The notes: a model not told the origin generated them from the sequence alone. A stretch of 64,000 bases of DNA from Paludibacteraceae bacterium (GCA_017394705.1 JAFPXH010000006.1:124001-188000), one strand, 5' to 3'. Shown: positions 25,356-35,175, counted from the first letter of the stretch. A program made the numbers and translations.

Positions 25356-28184
25356 ATGGATTACAATTTTAGCGACATAGAGCGCAAGTGGCAAAAGGCG
25401 TGGGAGGAGAACGGCGTTTATACCGTTTCCAACGAATCCGACAAGCCGCACTACTATGTGTTGGACATGTTCCCTTATCCTTCGGGAGCGGGTCTGCATG
25501 TCGGTCACCCGTTAGGCTATATTGCCAGCGATATATACAGCCGATATAAACGTTTGAAAGGTTTTAACGTGTTGCACCCGATGGGTTTTGACTCCTATGG
25601 TCTGCCGGCGGAGCAATACGCTATTCAGACCGGTCAACACCCCGAGAAAACGACCTTCGAGAACATCGACCGCTATATCTCACAGCTCAAGAAAATCGGT
25701 TTCTGCTATGACTGGAACCGCGAAGTGCGTACGTGCGATCCGAAGTTCTACAAGTGGACTCAATGGGCGTTTGTGCAGATGTTCAACAGCTATTTCGACC
25801 CCAAGACGCAGAAAGCACAGCCGATTAGCAAACTGATTGCGGAGTTCGAGGCAAATGACCCGAAATGGGCGACCATGAGCGAGAAAGAGCAGCAGGAGAA
25901 GTTGATGAACTACCGTATCGCTTATCTCGCCGACACGAAAGTGAACTGGTGTCCGAAGTTGGGAACCGTGCTCGCGAATGATGAGGTGAGCGAGGGTCTG
26001 AGTGTGCGCGGCGGTTATCCTGTAGAGCAACGTGTGATGCGGCAGTGGTGTCTGCGCGTAAGCGCTTATGCCGGACGTCTGTTGGAGGGCTTGGACCGCA
26101 TTGATTGGACAGAATCCCTCAAAGAGACACAACGTAACTGGATCGGCCGTTCCGAAGGCGCAGAGATGCAGTTTGCTGTAAAGGGCCAAGACGCGCCCTT
26201 CACCATCTTCACTACGCGCGCAGATACGATCTATGGCGTGACTTTTATGGTTCTTGCGCCGGAGAGCGAATATGTCAGCCGCGTTGTAACGCCGGAACAG
26301 AAGGCGGAAGTGGACGCTTATCTGGCACGCTGCAAAAACCGCACGGAGCGCGAGCGTATCGCCGACCGCAAAGTGACGGGTGTCTTCACCGGTTCGTACG
26401 CGATTAACCCGCTGACACAAGGCGAGATACCTATTTATATTTCCGATTACGTGCTCGCGGGTTACGGGACGGGTGCTATCATGGCGGTTCCGGCACACGA
26501 CAGCCGTGACTACGCGTTCGCCAAACATTTCAACCTGCCGATTATTCCGCTGATAGAAGGAGCGGACGTTTCCGAGGAGTCGTTCGATGCGAAGGAAGGC
26601 AAGATTATCAACTCCGGTTTCCTCAACGGCATGGAGGTCAAAGACGCTATTCAGGCGATGAAAGAGTATATCACGAACACCGGCATCGGTCGCGTGAAAG
26701 TGAACTATCGTCTGCGCGACGCTATTTTCTCGCGCCAGCGTTACTGGGGCGAACCGTTCCCAGTATATTACAAGGACGGCATGCCTTATACGCTGCCCGA
26801 AGAGTGTCTGCCGCTCGAACTGCCGGAGGTGTCGGACTTCAAGCCCACCGAGACAGGCGAACCGCCGCTGGGCAACGCCGCTGTCTGGGCATGGGACGAA
26901 AAGAATAGGAAAGTAGTCGAAAGTCAAAAGTCGAAAGTCGAAAGCGGAGTTTACCCCTTGGAGCTCTGCACGATGCCTGGCTTTGCAGGAAGTTCCGCTT
27001 ATTATCTCCGCTACATGGATCCGCATAATGACGAGGCGTTGGTCGGCAAACAGGCGAACGACTACTGGCGTCAGGTGGATCTGTATTTAGGCGGTTCCGA
27101 GCACGCGACAGGACACTTAATCTACTCTCGTTTCTGGAACAAGTTCCTCTATGACCTCGGCTATGTATGCGAAGATGAACCGTTCAAGAAACTCATCAAT
27201 CAAGGTATGATCCAAGGGCGCTCAAACTTTGTCTATCGTTATATCGGCGAGGGTGCGACGGGCAATCTCTATATCAGTTACAACCTCATCGAGAACCCCG
27301 AGTACAAGGACAAAGTGCAGCCGATTCATGTGAATGTGAATATCGTCAACAACGATGTGCTGGACATCAACGCATTCCGTGCATGGATGCCGGAGTTCAA
27401 AAATGCCGAGTTCGTCTTTGCCGATGGTACCTCGTCCGAGTTAACGGGCTACACCGCCGGTGCAAAGCAGTATATATGCGGATGGGCGGTTGAGAAAATG
27501 AGCAAGTCTATGTTCAACGTCGTGAATCCCGATGATGTGATTGCCAAGTTCGGAGCGGACACCTTGCGTCTCTATGAAATGTTCCTCGGTCCGTTGGAGA
27601 TGTCCAAGCCATGGGACACCAACGGTATTGACGGAGTGCATCGTTTCCTTAAACGCTTGTGGAATATGTACGAGACGATTTCTGACGAAGAGCCGACGAA
27701 AGAAGAACTCAAGAGTCTGCATAAGCTCATTAAGAAGATCACGTGGGACATCGAGAACTTCTCGTTCAATACCTCTATCCCTGCGTTCATGATTGCGCAG
27801 AATGAACTCTCCGCGCTCAAATGCAACAAGCGTACGATCCTTGAACCGATAGCTATCCTTCTTGCTCCATACGCTCCGCATATCGCAGAGGAGATGTGGC
27901 ATAGATGCCAAGCAATCGGCAATCAGCAATCAGCAATCAGCAATTTCGTTGTAAACGAATCGTGGCCCGTTTGCAATGAGGCGTACCTCGTTGAGGACAG
28001 CCAGAAATACCCTGTGCAGTTCAACGGCAAGGTGCGTTTCACGCTCGAGTGCCCGAAGGACACCCCGAAAGAGGAAGTGGAAAAACTTGTCCTTGTGCAC
28101 GAAGACACATCCAAATATCTCGCCGGCAACACGCCGAAGAAAATCATCGTCGTCCCCGGCAGGATTGTCAACATTGTGATGTAA
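25356..28184 (+). CDS. leuS: Leucyl-tRNA synthetase
   Basis: 942 residues, class Ia. The HIGH-type motif lies in [16 protein letters not shown] and the KMSKS motif in [11 protein letters not shown]; the editing domain (near 230-420) includes [12 protein letters not shown] and [18 protein letters not shown]. It charges tRNA-Leu. Two short stretches are encoded by 7-bp repeats: [12 protein letters not shown] near residue 520, after the catalytic core resumes, and [11 protein letters not shown] near 853, in the anticodon-binding region. The frame stays open through both, so the enzyme should tolerate them. Confidence 0.96.
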   Translation: MDYNFSDIERKWQKAWEENGVYTVSNESDKPHYYVLDMFPYPSGAGLHVGHPLGYIASDIYSRYKRLKGFNVLHPMGFDSYGLPAEQYAIQTGQHPEKTTFENIDRYISQLKKIGFCYDWNREVRTCDPKFYKWTQWAFVQMFNSYFDPKTQKAQPISKLIAEFEANDPKWATMSEKEQQEKLMNYRIAYLADTKVNWCPKLGTVLANDEVSEGLSVRGGYPVEQRVMRQWCLRVSAYAGRLLEGLDRIDWTESLKETQRNWIGRSEGAEMQFAVKGQDAPFTIFTTRADTIYGVTFMVLAPESEYVSRVVTPEQKAEVDAYLARCKNRTERERIADRKVTGVFTGSYAINPLTQGEIPIYISDYVLAGYGTGAIMAVPAHDSRDYAFAKHFNLPIIPLIEGADVSEESFDAKEGKIINSGFLNGMEVKDAIQAMKEYITNTGIGRVKVNYRLRDAIFSRQRYWGEPFPVYYKDGMPYTLPEECLPLELPEVSDFKPTETGEPPLGNAAVWAWDEKNRKVVESQKSKVESGVYPLELCTMPGFAGSSAYYLRYMDPHNDEALVGKQANDYWRQVDLYLGGSEHATGHLIYSRFWNKFLYDLGYVCEDEPFKKLINQGMIQGRSNFVYRYIGEGATGNLYISYNLIENPEYKDKVQPIHVNVNIVNNDVLDINAFRAWMPEFKNAEFVFADGTSSELTGYTAGAKQYICGWAVEKMSKSMFNVVNPDDVIAKFGADTLRLYEMFLGPLEMSKPWDTNGIDGVHRFLKRLWNMYETISDEEPTKEELKSLHKLIKKITWDIENFSFNTSIPAFMIAQNELSALKCNKRTILEPIAILLAPYAPHIAEEMWHRCQAIGNQQSAISNFVVNESWPVCNEAYLVEDSQKYPVQFNGKVRFTLECPKDTPKEEVEKLVLVHEDTSKYLAGNTPKKIIVVPGRIVNIVM
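26919..26946. repeat. Heptanucleotide array inside leuS (first, 4 units)
   Basis: gaaagtc, aaaagtc, gaaagtc, gaaagcg, preceded by a near-match gaaagta at 26909. In frame; encodes ESQKSKVES. Confidence 0.92.
27913..27947. repeat. Heptanucleotide array inside leuS (second, 5 units)
   Basis: caatcgg, caatcag, caatcag, caatcag, caatttc. In frame; encodes [11 protein letters not shown] in the C-terminal region. Confidence 0.93.
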
Positions 28185-28187
28185 CGA

Positions 28188-28385
28188 ATGGCGAACGAGA
28201 TTGTTTTATATCAGCCTAATGAGCAGTTCCAGTTGGAGGTGCGCGTACAAGATGAAACCGTTTGGCTCAATCGTAAACAAATGGCTCTGCTGTTTGACCG
28301 CGATGTCAAGACCATCGGCAAACACATCAACAATGCTTTACGCGAGGAATTGGCTCCAACTATCGCAAAAAATGCGACAACTTAG
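28188..28385 (+). pseudogene. RhuM-family remnant, N-terminal fragment
   Basis: 65 codons: MANEIVLYQPNEQFQLEVRV, then DETVWLNRKQMALLFDRDVKTIGKHINNAL, the start of the Virulence_RhuM family (normally over 300 residues, with a DNA-binding-like N-terminal part). The frame ends at IAKNATT, exactly where intact relatives continue into a conserved GK.Y..EYYNLD segment, and nothing homologous follows. Three bases after the leuS stop, it looks like the decayed edge of a past insertion. A short functional peptide is possible but unlikely. Confidence 0.75.
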
Positions 28386-28716
28386 AAAACAAGTGAGATA
28401 AATCACAACTGAAGAAACGCGCGTAGCGACGCGCGATAACATATTGAATTAAAGCGTTTACACGTTTGTTCTTTTGTGAATTGGAATGTAGGAAACTCTA
28501 ATTAAGAATCAAAAGACTGACAAAGTAGATGCTCACGAGTGTATTTTACACCCACCCGTGCCCTTGGACGCAAGTCCATTGGGCATGTTGGGGTATATTA
28601 TACATGCGCGAGTAACTGCATGTCTATCCGATTCTTAGGGCACTTCCTACAGCCTCAATTCACGGATAACAACAGTTATTCGCGTTTTTGTTTAATTATC
28701 TCAACAACTGATCACA
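28386..28716. other. Intergenic stretch between the RhuM remnant and the GT32 gene
   Basis: 331 bp without a supportable gene. It holds a GC palindrome (gcgcgtagcgacgcgcg, near 28418) and the long imperfect hairpin listed at 28540-28604. I see no promoter of the standard type for the GT32 gene that follows. Confidence 0.6.
28540..28604. repeat. Long imperfect inverted repeat
   Basis: Nested pairing segments: TGTAT (28540) with ATACA (28600); ACCC (28550) with GGGT (28591); CGTGCCC (28557) with GGGCATG (28581); GGAC with GTCC around a gcaa loop (28566-28577). No T-run follows, so it is not an ordinary terminator. Confidence 0.65.
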
Positions 28717-29448
28717 ATGATTCCTAAAATCATTCATTACTGCTGGTTTGGAAAGAACCCGATGCCGAAACATCTTATTAGCTACATGGCTACGTGGAAA
28801 CAACAAATGCCCGACTGGGACATCCACGCTTGGGATGAAACGAGTTTTAATATCGCCGATGCGCCTATTTATGTCCAACAGGCTTATGAGGCAAGAAAGT
28901 ATGCTTTTGTTAGCGACTACGTACGTCTATGGGCTTTGGAGCGATTTGGTGGTGTCTATTTGGATACAGATGTTGAGGTTGTAAAACCATTCGAACCTTT
29001 GCTTAATGACGTGGCTTTCTGCGGCTTGGAAGAATCACTCGCGCATTTGCCGGGTACTTGTGTAATGGGTTGCGAGGCACATTGTGAATGGGTGAAAACG
29101 ATGCTTGGAGCATATGACAATATTACGTTTGTCAAGCCGGATGGGTCCTACGACATCACTACCAATACTCGCCGTTTAGGGAATATATTGTGCGAAAATG
29201 GCTTTATCCCAAGTAGAGAAGCGCAGTATATTGCGAAATGGGGTCTGCGCATATATACACACGATTATTTTTCTCCGATTACTTCTACCCGCGTTATGCG
29301 TAAATCAAAAAATACGTATGCGATCCATCATTTGGAATCAAGTTGGAGCGAAGGTTATATCCCCGGCAAAATTAAAAGAGGTACAATTTATAATGAGGTA
29401 ATTAATTTTCTGGTTCAAATAAAGCGAAGATTGAAGGGAATTAAATAA
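28717..29448 (+). CDS. GT32-type glycosyltransferase (OCH1-like)
   Basis: 243 residues. It begins MIPKIIHYCWFGKNPMPKHL, typical of capsular GT32 transferases; RKYAFVSDYVRLWAL near 60 and the DxD motif YLDTDVEV (Asp83, Asp85) are the donor and metal site. No signal peptide. These enzymes add a hexose to a surface glycan in the cytoplasm. It stands alone between the RhuM remnant and the convergent degP, away from other glycan genes, which suggests recent acquisition. Confidence 0.88.
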   Translation: MIPKIIHYCWFGKNPMPKHLISYMATWKQQMPDWDIHAWDETSFNIADAPIYVQQAYEARKYAFVSDYVRLWALERFGGVYLDTDVEVVKPFEPLLNDVAFCGLEESLAHLPGTCVMGCEAHCEWVKTMLGAYDNITFVKPDGSYDITTNTRRLGNILCENGFIPSREAQYIAKWGLRIYTHDYFSPITSTRVMRKSKNTYAIHHLESSWSEGYIPGKIKRGTIYNEVINFLVQIKRRLKGIK

Positions 29449-29519
29449 TTCAAATATAATTATCGTCACTTTGGGCACTGACCTGCGGCGTTCGAGAGGC
29501 ATACGGGAAAGATACGGGA

Positions 29520-29551
29520 CGATAAATGGGGCGATTTCGCCCCATTTATCG
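29520..29551. terminator. Strong hairpin between convergent GT32 and degP genes
   Basis: A perfect 14-bp stem (CGATAAATGGGGCG with CGCCCCATTTATCG) around an attt loop. It lacks a clear T-run on either strand, so a bidirectional terminator or a transcript-end stabiliser are both possible. Confidence 0.55.
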
Positions 29552-29577
29552 TTCGGAATCTTAACAATCATACATCC

Positions 29578-31068
29578 TTACTCTGCCAGATTGACGGCAT
29601 AATACCGTACTCTGCCTTGCGGTGTACATCCCGTGATAAACAGCACACGGTCACGTTCGGAGGCGGAGTTGGCACGGCGGACGATGTCGTCAAGGTCTTC
29701 TTCGGTGCGCACGGAGCGGTTGTTGACTTTCAGGATGATGAAGTCCGCAGGCACACCGGCACTCTTCAGTTTGCCCGCCTTGAGCGACTTGATCTGCAAG
29801 CCGTAGTTGATACCCAGGCGCTCTTTCTGCGCATCGGTCAGTTCGGAGAAGGTGGCACCTAAGACGGACGCTTTGTCTTCAGCAGAGATGACTCCTGTAC
29901 CGCCATCGCGGTTGGTGAGCTTTGCCTGAACAGTCATGGTCTTGCCGTCGCGGAGCAGCGTCACGCTCACTACATCGCCCGGACGGTGACGCCCGATATG
30001 TTCCTGCAGGTCGGTGCCGGTCTTGACAGCCGCATCGTCAACACGCGTGATCACATCGCCGCTCTTGATGCCTGCTTTCTCCGCTGCGCCGTCCGGAACT
30101 ACACGCTCCACGTACGCACCTTGTAACGTGCTGAGTTTCTTCTCTTTTTGCAGTTCGGACGTGATCTCACGCATCTGCACGCCAAGAATAGCGCGTTGTA
30201 CGACACCGTACTGACGGATGTCGCTCACCACTTTCTGTACGATACTTGTCGGCACTGCAAAACTGTAGCCCGAATACGAACCTGTCTGCGATGCGATAGC
30301 AGTGTTGATGCCCACCAACTCGCCGCGTGTGTTCACCAGCGCACCGCCGGAGTTGCCGGGGTTGACTGCTGCGTCGGTCTGGATGAACGACTCAATCTTC
30401 ATCTCCGCGTTGAGGATATTGATGTTACGCGCCTTGGCGGACACGATACCTGCCGTGACAGTCGAAGTGAGGTTGAAGGGATTGCCGACCGCAAGCACCC
30501 ATTCGCCGACACGCAGGTCATCGGAGTTGCCCATGAGGATCACCGGCAGACCTGTCTCGTCAATCTTCAGCAGCGCAATGTCGGTGTTCGGGTCAGTGCC
30601 GACCAGCTTAGCCGTGTACTCGCGTTTGTCGTTGAGGACCACCTGAATCTGGTCTGCACGGTCGATGACGTGGTTGTTGGTGACGATATAACCGTCCTCG
30701 GAGATGATGACGCCCGAACCGGACGCCTGCTGCGCCGGCATCTCGCGTTGCTGTCCCGGACGGCCGAAGAAGAACTCAAAGAGGTCCATCTGCTGGGACG
30801 AAACCTGGTTGCGATAGGTCGTCTTGACGTGGACTACCGCATTGACAGATAGTTCCGCCGCATTAGTAAAATCCGTCTCGCCTGCCTGCGGCAACGAAGC
30901 AAAACGGCTGTAAGCGACAGGAATTCCGGTGGAATCACTTGTGATTTGTGATTGGTAATTTGTGATTTGAAATTGTGGATTGCTGTATTTCAAGACAGCG
31001 ATGGTGGTTGCAGTGCTGACGGCTGCGACGAGCAGCACGATGCCTAAAAATCTAAATATCTTTTTCAT
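29578..31068 (-). CDS. degP: Periplasmic serine protease DegP/HtrA
   Basis: 496 residues. An N-terminal hydrophobic segment (FLGIVLLVAAVSTATTIAVL) exports or anchors it. The trypsin-like domain has the complete triad: His133 in TNNHVID, Asp163 in NTDIALLKI and Ser240 in NPGNSGGAL. Two PDZ domains follow (about 300-385 and 410-490). It degrades or refolds damaged envelope proteins. Right after the membrane segment, residues 30-44 (NPQFQITNYQSQITS) are encoded by a 7-bp repeat array. No clear standard promoter lies directly upstream. Confidence 0.94.
   Translation of the reverse strand: MKKIFRFLGIVLLVAAVSTATTIAVLKYSNPQFQITNYQSQITSDSTGIPVAYSRFASLPQAGETDFTNAAELSVNAVVHVKTTYRNQVSSQQMDLFEFFFGRPGQQREMPAQQASGSGVIISEDGYIVTNNHVIDRADQIQVVLNDKREYTAKLVGTDPNTDIALLKIDETGLPVILMGNSDDLRVGEWVLAVGNPFNLTSTVTAGIVSAKARNINILNAEMKIESFIQTDAAVNPGNSGGALVNTRGELVGINTAIASQTGSYSGYSFAVPTSIVQKVVSDIRQYGVVQRAILGVQMREITSELQKEKKLSTLQGAYVERVVPDGAAEKAGIKSGDVITRVDDAAVKTGTDLQEHIGRHRPGDVVSVTLLRDGKTMTVQAKLTNRDGGTGVISAEDKASVLGATFSELTDAQKERLGINYGLQIKSLKAGKLKSAGVPADFIILKVNNRSVRTEEDLDDIVRRANSASERDRVLFITGCTPQGRVRYYAVNLAE
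30943..30984. repeat. Heptanucleotide array inside degP (6 units)
   Basis: gatttgt, gattggt, aatttgt, gatttga, aattgtg, gattgct. In frame; encodes the linker between the membrane segment and the protease domain. Confidence 0.85.
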
Positions 31069-31165
31069 AGTTCTGAATAATTAAAATGTGCAAAAAGACT
31101 GTTGCAAACTCTGTGCCAGAAAAAGCAGTAAAATCCTGCAAATAGCAAAATAAAATTCATTTTAT

Positions 31166-31196
31166 TTGCACATTCGGATTTTTTGTTGTAATTTTG
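31166..31196 (+). promoter_or_regulatory. Orphan promoter pointing at the antisense strand of tRNA-Lys
   Basis: TTGCACATTCGGAT (31166-31179), 9-bp gap, -7 box TAATTTTG (31189-31196). A transcript starting near 31203 would run antisense through tRNA-Lys towards ispG (31455), or stop at the hairpin at 31253-31274. Confidence 0.6.
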
Positions 31197-31244
31197 CAAG
31201 CAAAATTGCAAGGTGCTATTTGAAAGAATGAGAAAGGAGTACAG

Positions 31245-31274
31245 AAAACAAAAAAGAGAGCCGAAACTCTCTTT
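31245..31274 (-). terminator. Terminator of tRNA-Lys
   Basis: On the minus strand AAAGAGAG, loop, CTCTCTTT and a T-run, directly after the tRNA 3' end. The same stem read on the plus strand has only a weak T-run. Confidence 0.75.
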
Positions 31275-31277
31275 CTG

Positions 31278-31350
31278 TGAACCAGCTGGGGCTCGAACCC
31301 AGGACCCCATCCTTAAAAGGGATGTGCTCTACCTGCTGAGCTACTGATTC
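31278..31350 (-). tRNA. tRNA-Lys (anticodon TTT)
   Basis: Full cloverleaf: acceptor GAATCAG with CTGGTTC, D-arm beginning GCTC, anticodon loop CTTTTAA with TTT at 34-36, T-arm CTGGGTTCGAGCCCCAG. Discriminator A; CCA is not encoded. It reads AAA and AAG. Confidence 0.95.
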
Positions 31351-31376
31351 CCGGCCCTTCTTTCGAAAAGCGGGTG

Positions 31377-31407
31377 CAAAGGTACTACAAATTTTTGAAT
31401 TGACCAA
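31377..31407 (-). promoter_or_regulatory. Promoter of tRNA-Lys
   Basis: Minus strand: TTGGTCAATTCAAA (31394-31407), 9-bp gap, -7 box TACCTTTG (31377-31384), 26 bp before the tRNA 5' end. Confidence 0.85.
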
Positions 31408-31454
31408 ATTTTTTTAAAGAAAAATAACATTTTAGGGCATTTTGCCCATCCTAC

Positions 31455-32822
31455 ATGGAAATAAAACTTACATATAGCCGTCGTCAAACCCTTTCTGTGC
31501 AAGTAGGAAACCTTTTCTTAGGTTCCGACTACCCTATCCGCATCCAGACGATGGCAAACACATCAACCAACGATATTGACGCGTCAGTAGATCAGGCACG
31601 TAGGTGCATTGAGGCCGGTGCTGAACTGCTCCGTTTCACCACACAGGGACTTCGTGAAGTGGAGTCGCTACGCGAGATTCATTCACAAGTACTAACAGCC
31701 GTGCCCTTAGTGGCTGACGTACATTTTAATTCCGAAGTGGCAGACGCAGCGGCACAAGTAGTAGAAGCCGTACGAATCAATCCGGGTAATTACAGCAAGG
31801 ACGCCTCTAAACTGAATGAACGCTTTGTGCGCCTTTTGGATATCTGCCGCGAACACCACACCGCTATTCGCATTGGTGTCAACCATGGTTCGCTGAGTGA
31901 ACGAATGATGGATAAATACGGCGATACACCGCGAGGAATGGTGGAAAGTGTGATGGAGTTCCTGCGCATCGCCGTGACGCAGGATTTTAGCGACATCGTC
32001 ATCTCTGTCAAAGCATCCAATACACGCGTTATGGTGGAGACTGTTCGTCTGCTCGTTAAGACGATGAACAAAGAACACATGGCGTTCCCGCTGCATTTAG
32101 GTGTAACTGAAGCCGGTGAAGGCGAAGACGGACGTATCAAGTCGGCCGTCGGTATAGGCGCTTTGTTGGCTGAAGGAATAGGCGACACGATTCGCGTGAG
32201 TCTGAGTGAAGCGCCGGAGAACGAGATTCCTGTTGCGCAAGAACTGGTGGATTATTTTGCGGATGAAGACTCCGTGCGTTACGACGGGTCGGTTACAGCC
32301 GAAGTGTTGGATAACATCGGTGGCAACGCAGAGATACGTTATACGAGTTACGAGAATAACTGGGAGACCTTTGCCCTGCACGCCGCAGCCGAATGCGGAC
32401 GATTGTTGTGGGAATTTAAGGCTACCGAACTGACACTCGTTAATCCTAATTTCTCGGAGAACAAACTGAATTTTCTGAGCAAAGACATCCTCCAAGCCTC
32501 GCGCGTACGTATTTATAAAACGGAGTATATCTCCTGTCCGGGTTGCGGACGGACGATGTTCGACTTGGAGGAAACTATTCGTCGTGTCAAAGCAGCTACC
32601 GGTCATCTCACGGGGATTAAAATAGCTGTCATGGGTTGTATTGTTAATGGCCCGGGAGAGATGGCGGACGCCGACTACGGCTATGTAGGCGCAGGACGTG
32701 ACCGCATAAGCCTGTATCGCGGCAAAGAGTGCATACTCAAAAACATCCCACAGGAAGAAGCCGTGGAAAAACTACTGGAACTCATAGCGCAAAACCAGCG
32801 CAAAGCCAGTACTAAAGTCTAG
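31455..32822 (+). CDS. ispG: 4-hydroxy-3-methylbut-2-enyl-diphosphate synthase
   Basis: 455 residues. The TIM-barrel start (YPIRIQTMANTSTNDIDASV, VADVHFN, VRINPGNY) and the C-terminal iron-sulfur domain (SCPGCGRTMFDLEE, MGCIVNGPGE; three cluster Cys) are complete. The enzyme converts MEcPP to HMBPP in the MEP isoprenoid pathway. Most Bacteroidota have the large type of about 600 residues with a full inserted A* domain, while the short type is about 370. Here the middle segment (roughly 255-350) is only about 100 residues, so it is intermediate. Confidence 0.94.
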   Translation: MEIKLTYSRRQTLSVQVGNLFLGSDYPIRIQTMANTSTNDIDASVDQARRCIEAGAELLRFTTQGLREVESLREIHSQVLTAVPLVADVHFNSEVADAAAQVVEAVRINPGNYSKDASKLNERFVRLLDICREHHTAIRIGVNHGSLSERMMDKYGDTPRGMVESVMEFLRIAVTQDFSDIVISVKASNTRVMVETVRLLVKTMNKEHMAFPLHLGVTEAGEGEDGRIKSAVGIGALLAEGIGDTIRVSLSEAPENEIPVAQELVDYFADEDSVRYDGSVTAEVLDNIGGNAEIRYTSYENNWETFALHAAAECGRLLWEFKATELTLVNPNFSENKLNFLSKDILQASRVRIYKTEYISCPGCGRTMFDLEETIRRVKAATGHLTGIKIAVMGCIVNGPGEMADADYGYVGAGRDRISLYRGKECILKNIPQEEAVEKLLELIAQNQRKASTKV

Positions 32823-32826
32823 GATT

Positions 32827-32859
32827 ACCACTACCAGACCACTACTGAACCACTACGGG
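32827..32859. repeat. Undecanucleotide tandem repeat (3 units)
   Basis: accactaccag, accactactga, accactacggg in the ispG-pfp spacer, followed by a decayed fourth unit (aacagtacaaa). Confidence 0.85.
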
Positions 32860-32908
32860 AACAGTACAAACAATAAAGACATTTCATATCAACTTAAAAT
32901 ATATTATT

Positions 32909-34561
32909 ATGCAAAAATCTCCATTACAGATTGCGCGGCAGAACTACCAGCCGAAGATGCCGGTAGCATTGCAGGGCGCAGTGCGCCTCGTAGAAGGCGA
33001 AAAAACACACTCGGTAGCAGACCAGGAGGAAATAGAGAAACTCTTCCCGAATACCTACGGTCTGCCGGTTATCCAGTTTGAGCCATCTGAAGCTAACCTT
33101 CAGCATTCAGAGCCGTTCAATGTAGGCGTAATCCTCTCGGGAGGTCAAGCGCCCGGTGGTCACAATGTGATTGCTGGCTTGTACGACGGATTACAAGCTC
33201 TCAACCCGAAGAATAAACTATATGGTTTCCTTGGCGGACCGAGCGGTTTGATTGACGGCAAGTATCAGGAGTTGACCGGTGACATCATTGATGACTACCG
33301 CAACACCGGTGGTTTCGACATCATCGGCTCTGGACGCACCAAGCTGGAGGAAACATGGCAGTTCGATAATGGTATCGAGGTATGCAAACAACTGGGCATC
33401 AAGGCCGTAGTAATCATCGGTGGTGATGACTCCAACACCAATGCATGCGTGCTCGCCGAGTACTACCTCCAGAAACAATGCGGTATTCAGGTTATCGGTT
33501 GCCCGAAGACAATTGACGGAGACCTTAAGAACGAGATGATCGAGACCTCTTTCGGTTTCGATACCGCATGTAAGACCTACGCCGAACTCATCGGTAACAT
33601 CCAGCGCGACGCCAACTCTGCTAAGAAATACTGGCACTTCATCCGTTTGATGGGCCGTTCGGCAAGTCATATCGCACTCGAATGCGCTCTTCAGAGCCAA
33701 CCGAATATCTGCCTCATCTCCGAGGAAGTAGAAGCAAAGAAAATGACCCTCAACGACATTGTTGAGGACATAGTTAAGGTGATTGTAGCCCGCGCTAACG
33801 CAGGACTTAACTTCGGTACTATTCTTATCCCGGAAGGTCTTATTGAATTCATCCCGGCTATGCGTGTCCTTATTCAGGAATTGAATGACATGCTTGCTGC
33901 CAACGACGAGTTCATTTCTCTGGACGGCGACGACGCAAAGCGCGAGTATGTAAAGAGTAAACTCTCTCCTGCTTCCTGCGAACTCTTCCGCTCGCTGCCG
34001 AAGGGCATTGCCAAACAGCTTACACTCGACCGTGACCCGCACGGAAACGTTATGGTGAGCCAGATTGAAACCGAGAAACTGCTCATTGAGATGGTTGGCA
34101 AACGCCTCGCGCAACTCAAAGCCAACGGCGAGTACAAAGGTAAGTTCTCTGCGCTCAACCACTTCTTCGGCTACGAAGGTCGTTGCGCTATGCCGTCTAA
34201 TTTCGATGCCGACTACTGCTACTCGATTGGCGTGAACGCCACTCATCTCATCGCAGCAGGTAAAACCGGTTATATGTCACTCGTACGCAACCTGACCAAA
34301 CCTGCCGCTGAATGGATTGCCGGAGGTGTGCCTATCACCATGATGATGAACATGGAGAAACGTAACGGAAAGATGAAGCCTGTTATACAAAAGGCTCTCG
34401 TCGACCTCAACGGTAAACCGTTCAAATATCTCCAAGATCACCGGGCCGATTGGGCAGACCCTGAGACCAGTTATATCTATCCGGGTCCGATACAATACTA
34501 CGGACCATCCGAGGTATGCGATCAACCTACGCGCACATTATTGCTCGAACGCGGCAAGTAA
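32909..34561 (+). CDS. pfp: PPi-dependent 6-phosphofructokinase
   Basis: 550 residues, long-type [22 protein letters not shown] near 73, [13 protein letters not shown] near 169 (GGDD marks the pyrophosphate-using form) and [12 protein letters not shown] near 197 with the catalytic Asp are present. It reversibly phosphorylates fructose 6-phosphate with pyrophosphate, saving ATP in glycolysis; this is common in anaerobic Bacteroidales. The 3' end overlaps the start of the next gene by 46 bp. Confidence 0.95.
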   Translation: MQKSPLQIARQNYQPKMPVALQGAVRLVEGEKTHSVADQEEIEKLFPNTYGLPVIQFEPSEANLQHSEPFNVGVILSGGQAPGGHNVIAGLYDGLQALNPKNKLYGFLGGPSGLIDGKYQELTGDIIDDYRNTGGFDIIGSGRTKLEETWQFDNGIEVCKQLGIKAVVIIGGDDSNTNACVLAEYYLQKQCGIQVIGCPKTIDGDLKNEMIETSFGFDTACKTYAELIGNIQRDANSAKKYWHFIRLMGRSASHIALECALQSQPNICLISEEVEAKKMTLNDIVEDIVKVIVARANAGLNFGTILIPEGLIEFIPAMRVLIQELNDMLAANDEFISLDGDDAKREYVKSKLSPASCELFRSLPKGIAKQLTLDRDPHGNVMVSQIETEKLLIEMVGKRLAQLKANGEYKGKFSALNHFFGYEGRCAMPSNFDADYCYSIGVNATHLIAAGKTGYMSLVRNLTKPAAEWIAGGVPITMMMNMEKRNGKMKPVIQKALVDLNGKPFKYLQDHRADWADPETSYIYPGPIQYYGPSEVCDQPTRTLLLERGK

Positions 34562-35151
34562 TCCTTGCCTTATGCATCAGTTTGTCTCTATCGGCTCAGT
34601 CCGATAGAGACTTACTCGTTGCGTACCAAAAACAGGACATGTCCGTCTGGAAGGAGTATATCGATAACCTTTCAACTGACAACTTTCAACTTTCAACTTT
34701 ACTCTACGAATACGGTTATTGCGGCTATATTGTTGCAGAGGCAAAGAAAGAAGGGAATGAGTCCTTGATGCCGTCCGCCAAAGTGTTTGTAGCGCGTTTT
34801 CGCCAGCATGTAGAGGCGATGAAAGGCAAACTGCCGACCGGTCATTATGAGATGTATATGTCGGCGGTGTATGTGTACGAACTGCGACTGAAACAATCTA
34901 TCCACCCTATTAAAGCCATTAACATGGCCAAGCAGGGTACCCAACTGGCGCCGAAAGACCCACTCGTACTCAGTTACTACGGAACATGTCTCTTTTATGC
35001 TCCGAAACCGTTTGGCAGCAAAGCGGAAGCCTTAGAGTGGTTCGAGAAAGCGGACACACTTTTCCGCGCACCACAATGGCAGTATAACTGGGTACGCGAA
35101 GCGAATACGATGTATATCAACCAGTGCAAAGAGAAGCTAAAAAAGCAATAA
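34516..35151 (+). CDS. Secreted TPR-like protein of unknown function
   Basis: 211 residues. The start inside pfp is supported by a signal peptide (basic start, then [14 protein letters not shown]). The mature part is helical, with a TPR-like pair ([23 protein letters not shown] and [19 protein letters not shown]). It has a conserved Bacteroidota look but no assigned role. A 7-bp array (34670-34697) encodes [11 protein letters not shown] near residue 53. Coupled to pfp by a 46-bp overlap. Confidence 0.8.
   Translation: MRSTYAHIIARTRQVILALCISLSLSAQSDRDLLVAYQKQDMSVWKEYIDNLSTDNFQLSTLLYEYGYCGYIVAEAKKEGNESLMPSAKVFVARFRQHVEAMKGKLPTGHYEMYMSAVYVYELRLKQSIHPIKAINMAKQGTQLAPKDPLVLSYYGTCLFYAPKPFGSKAEALEWFEKADTLFRAPQWQYNWVREANTMYINQCKEKLKKQ
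34670..34697. repeat. Heptanucleotide array in the TPR-like gene (4 units)
   Basis: tttcaac, tgacaac, tttcaac, tttcaac. In frame; encodes STDNFQLST. Confidence 0.88.
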
Positions 35152-35175
35152 TTTTGCATTTTTTTGCAGAAATAT

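Noticed and set aside
25680-27026. A 448-codon minus-strand frame inside leuS
   Set aside because: Antisense to conserved LeuRS motifs, with no start signal or domain.
31229-31348. A 39-codon frame downstream of the orphan promoter
   Set aside because: Most of it is the antisense of tRNA-Lys and its terminator, so it is unlikely to be translated.
33218-34246. A 342-codon minus-strand frame inside pfp
   Set aside because: Shadow frame opposite conserved PFP motifs.
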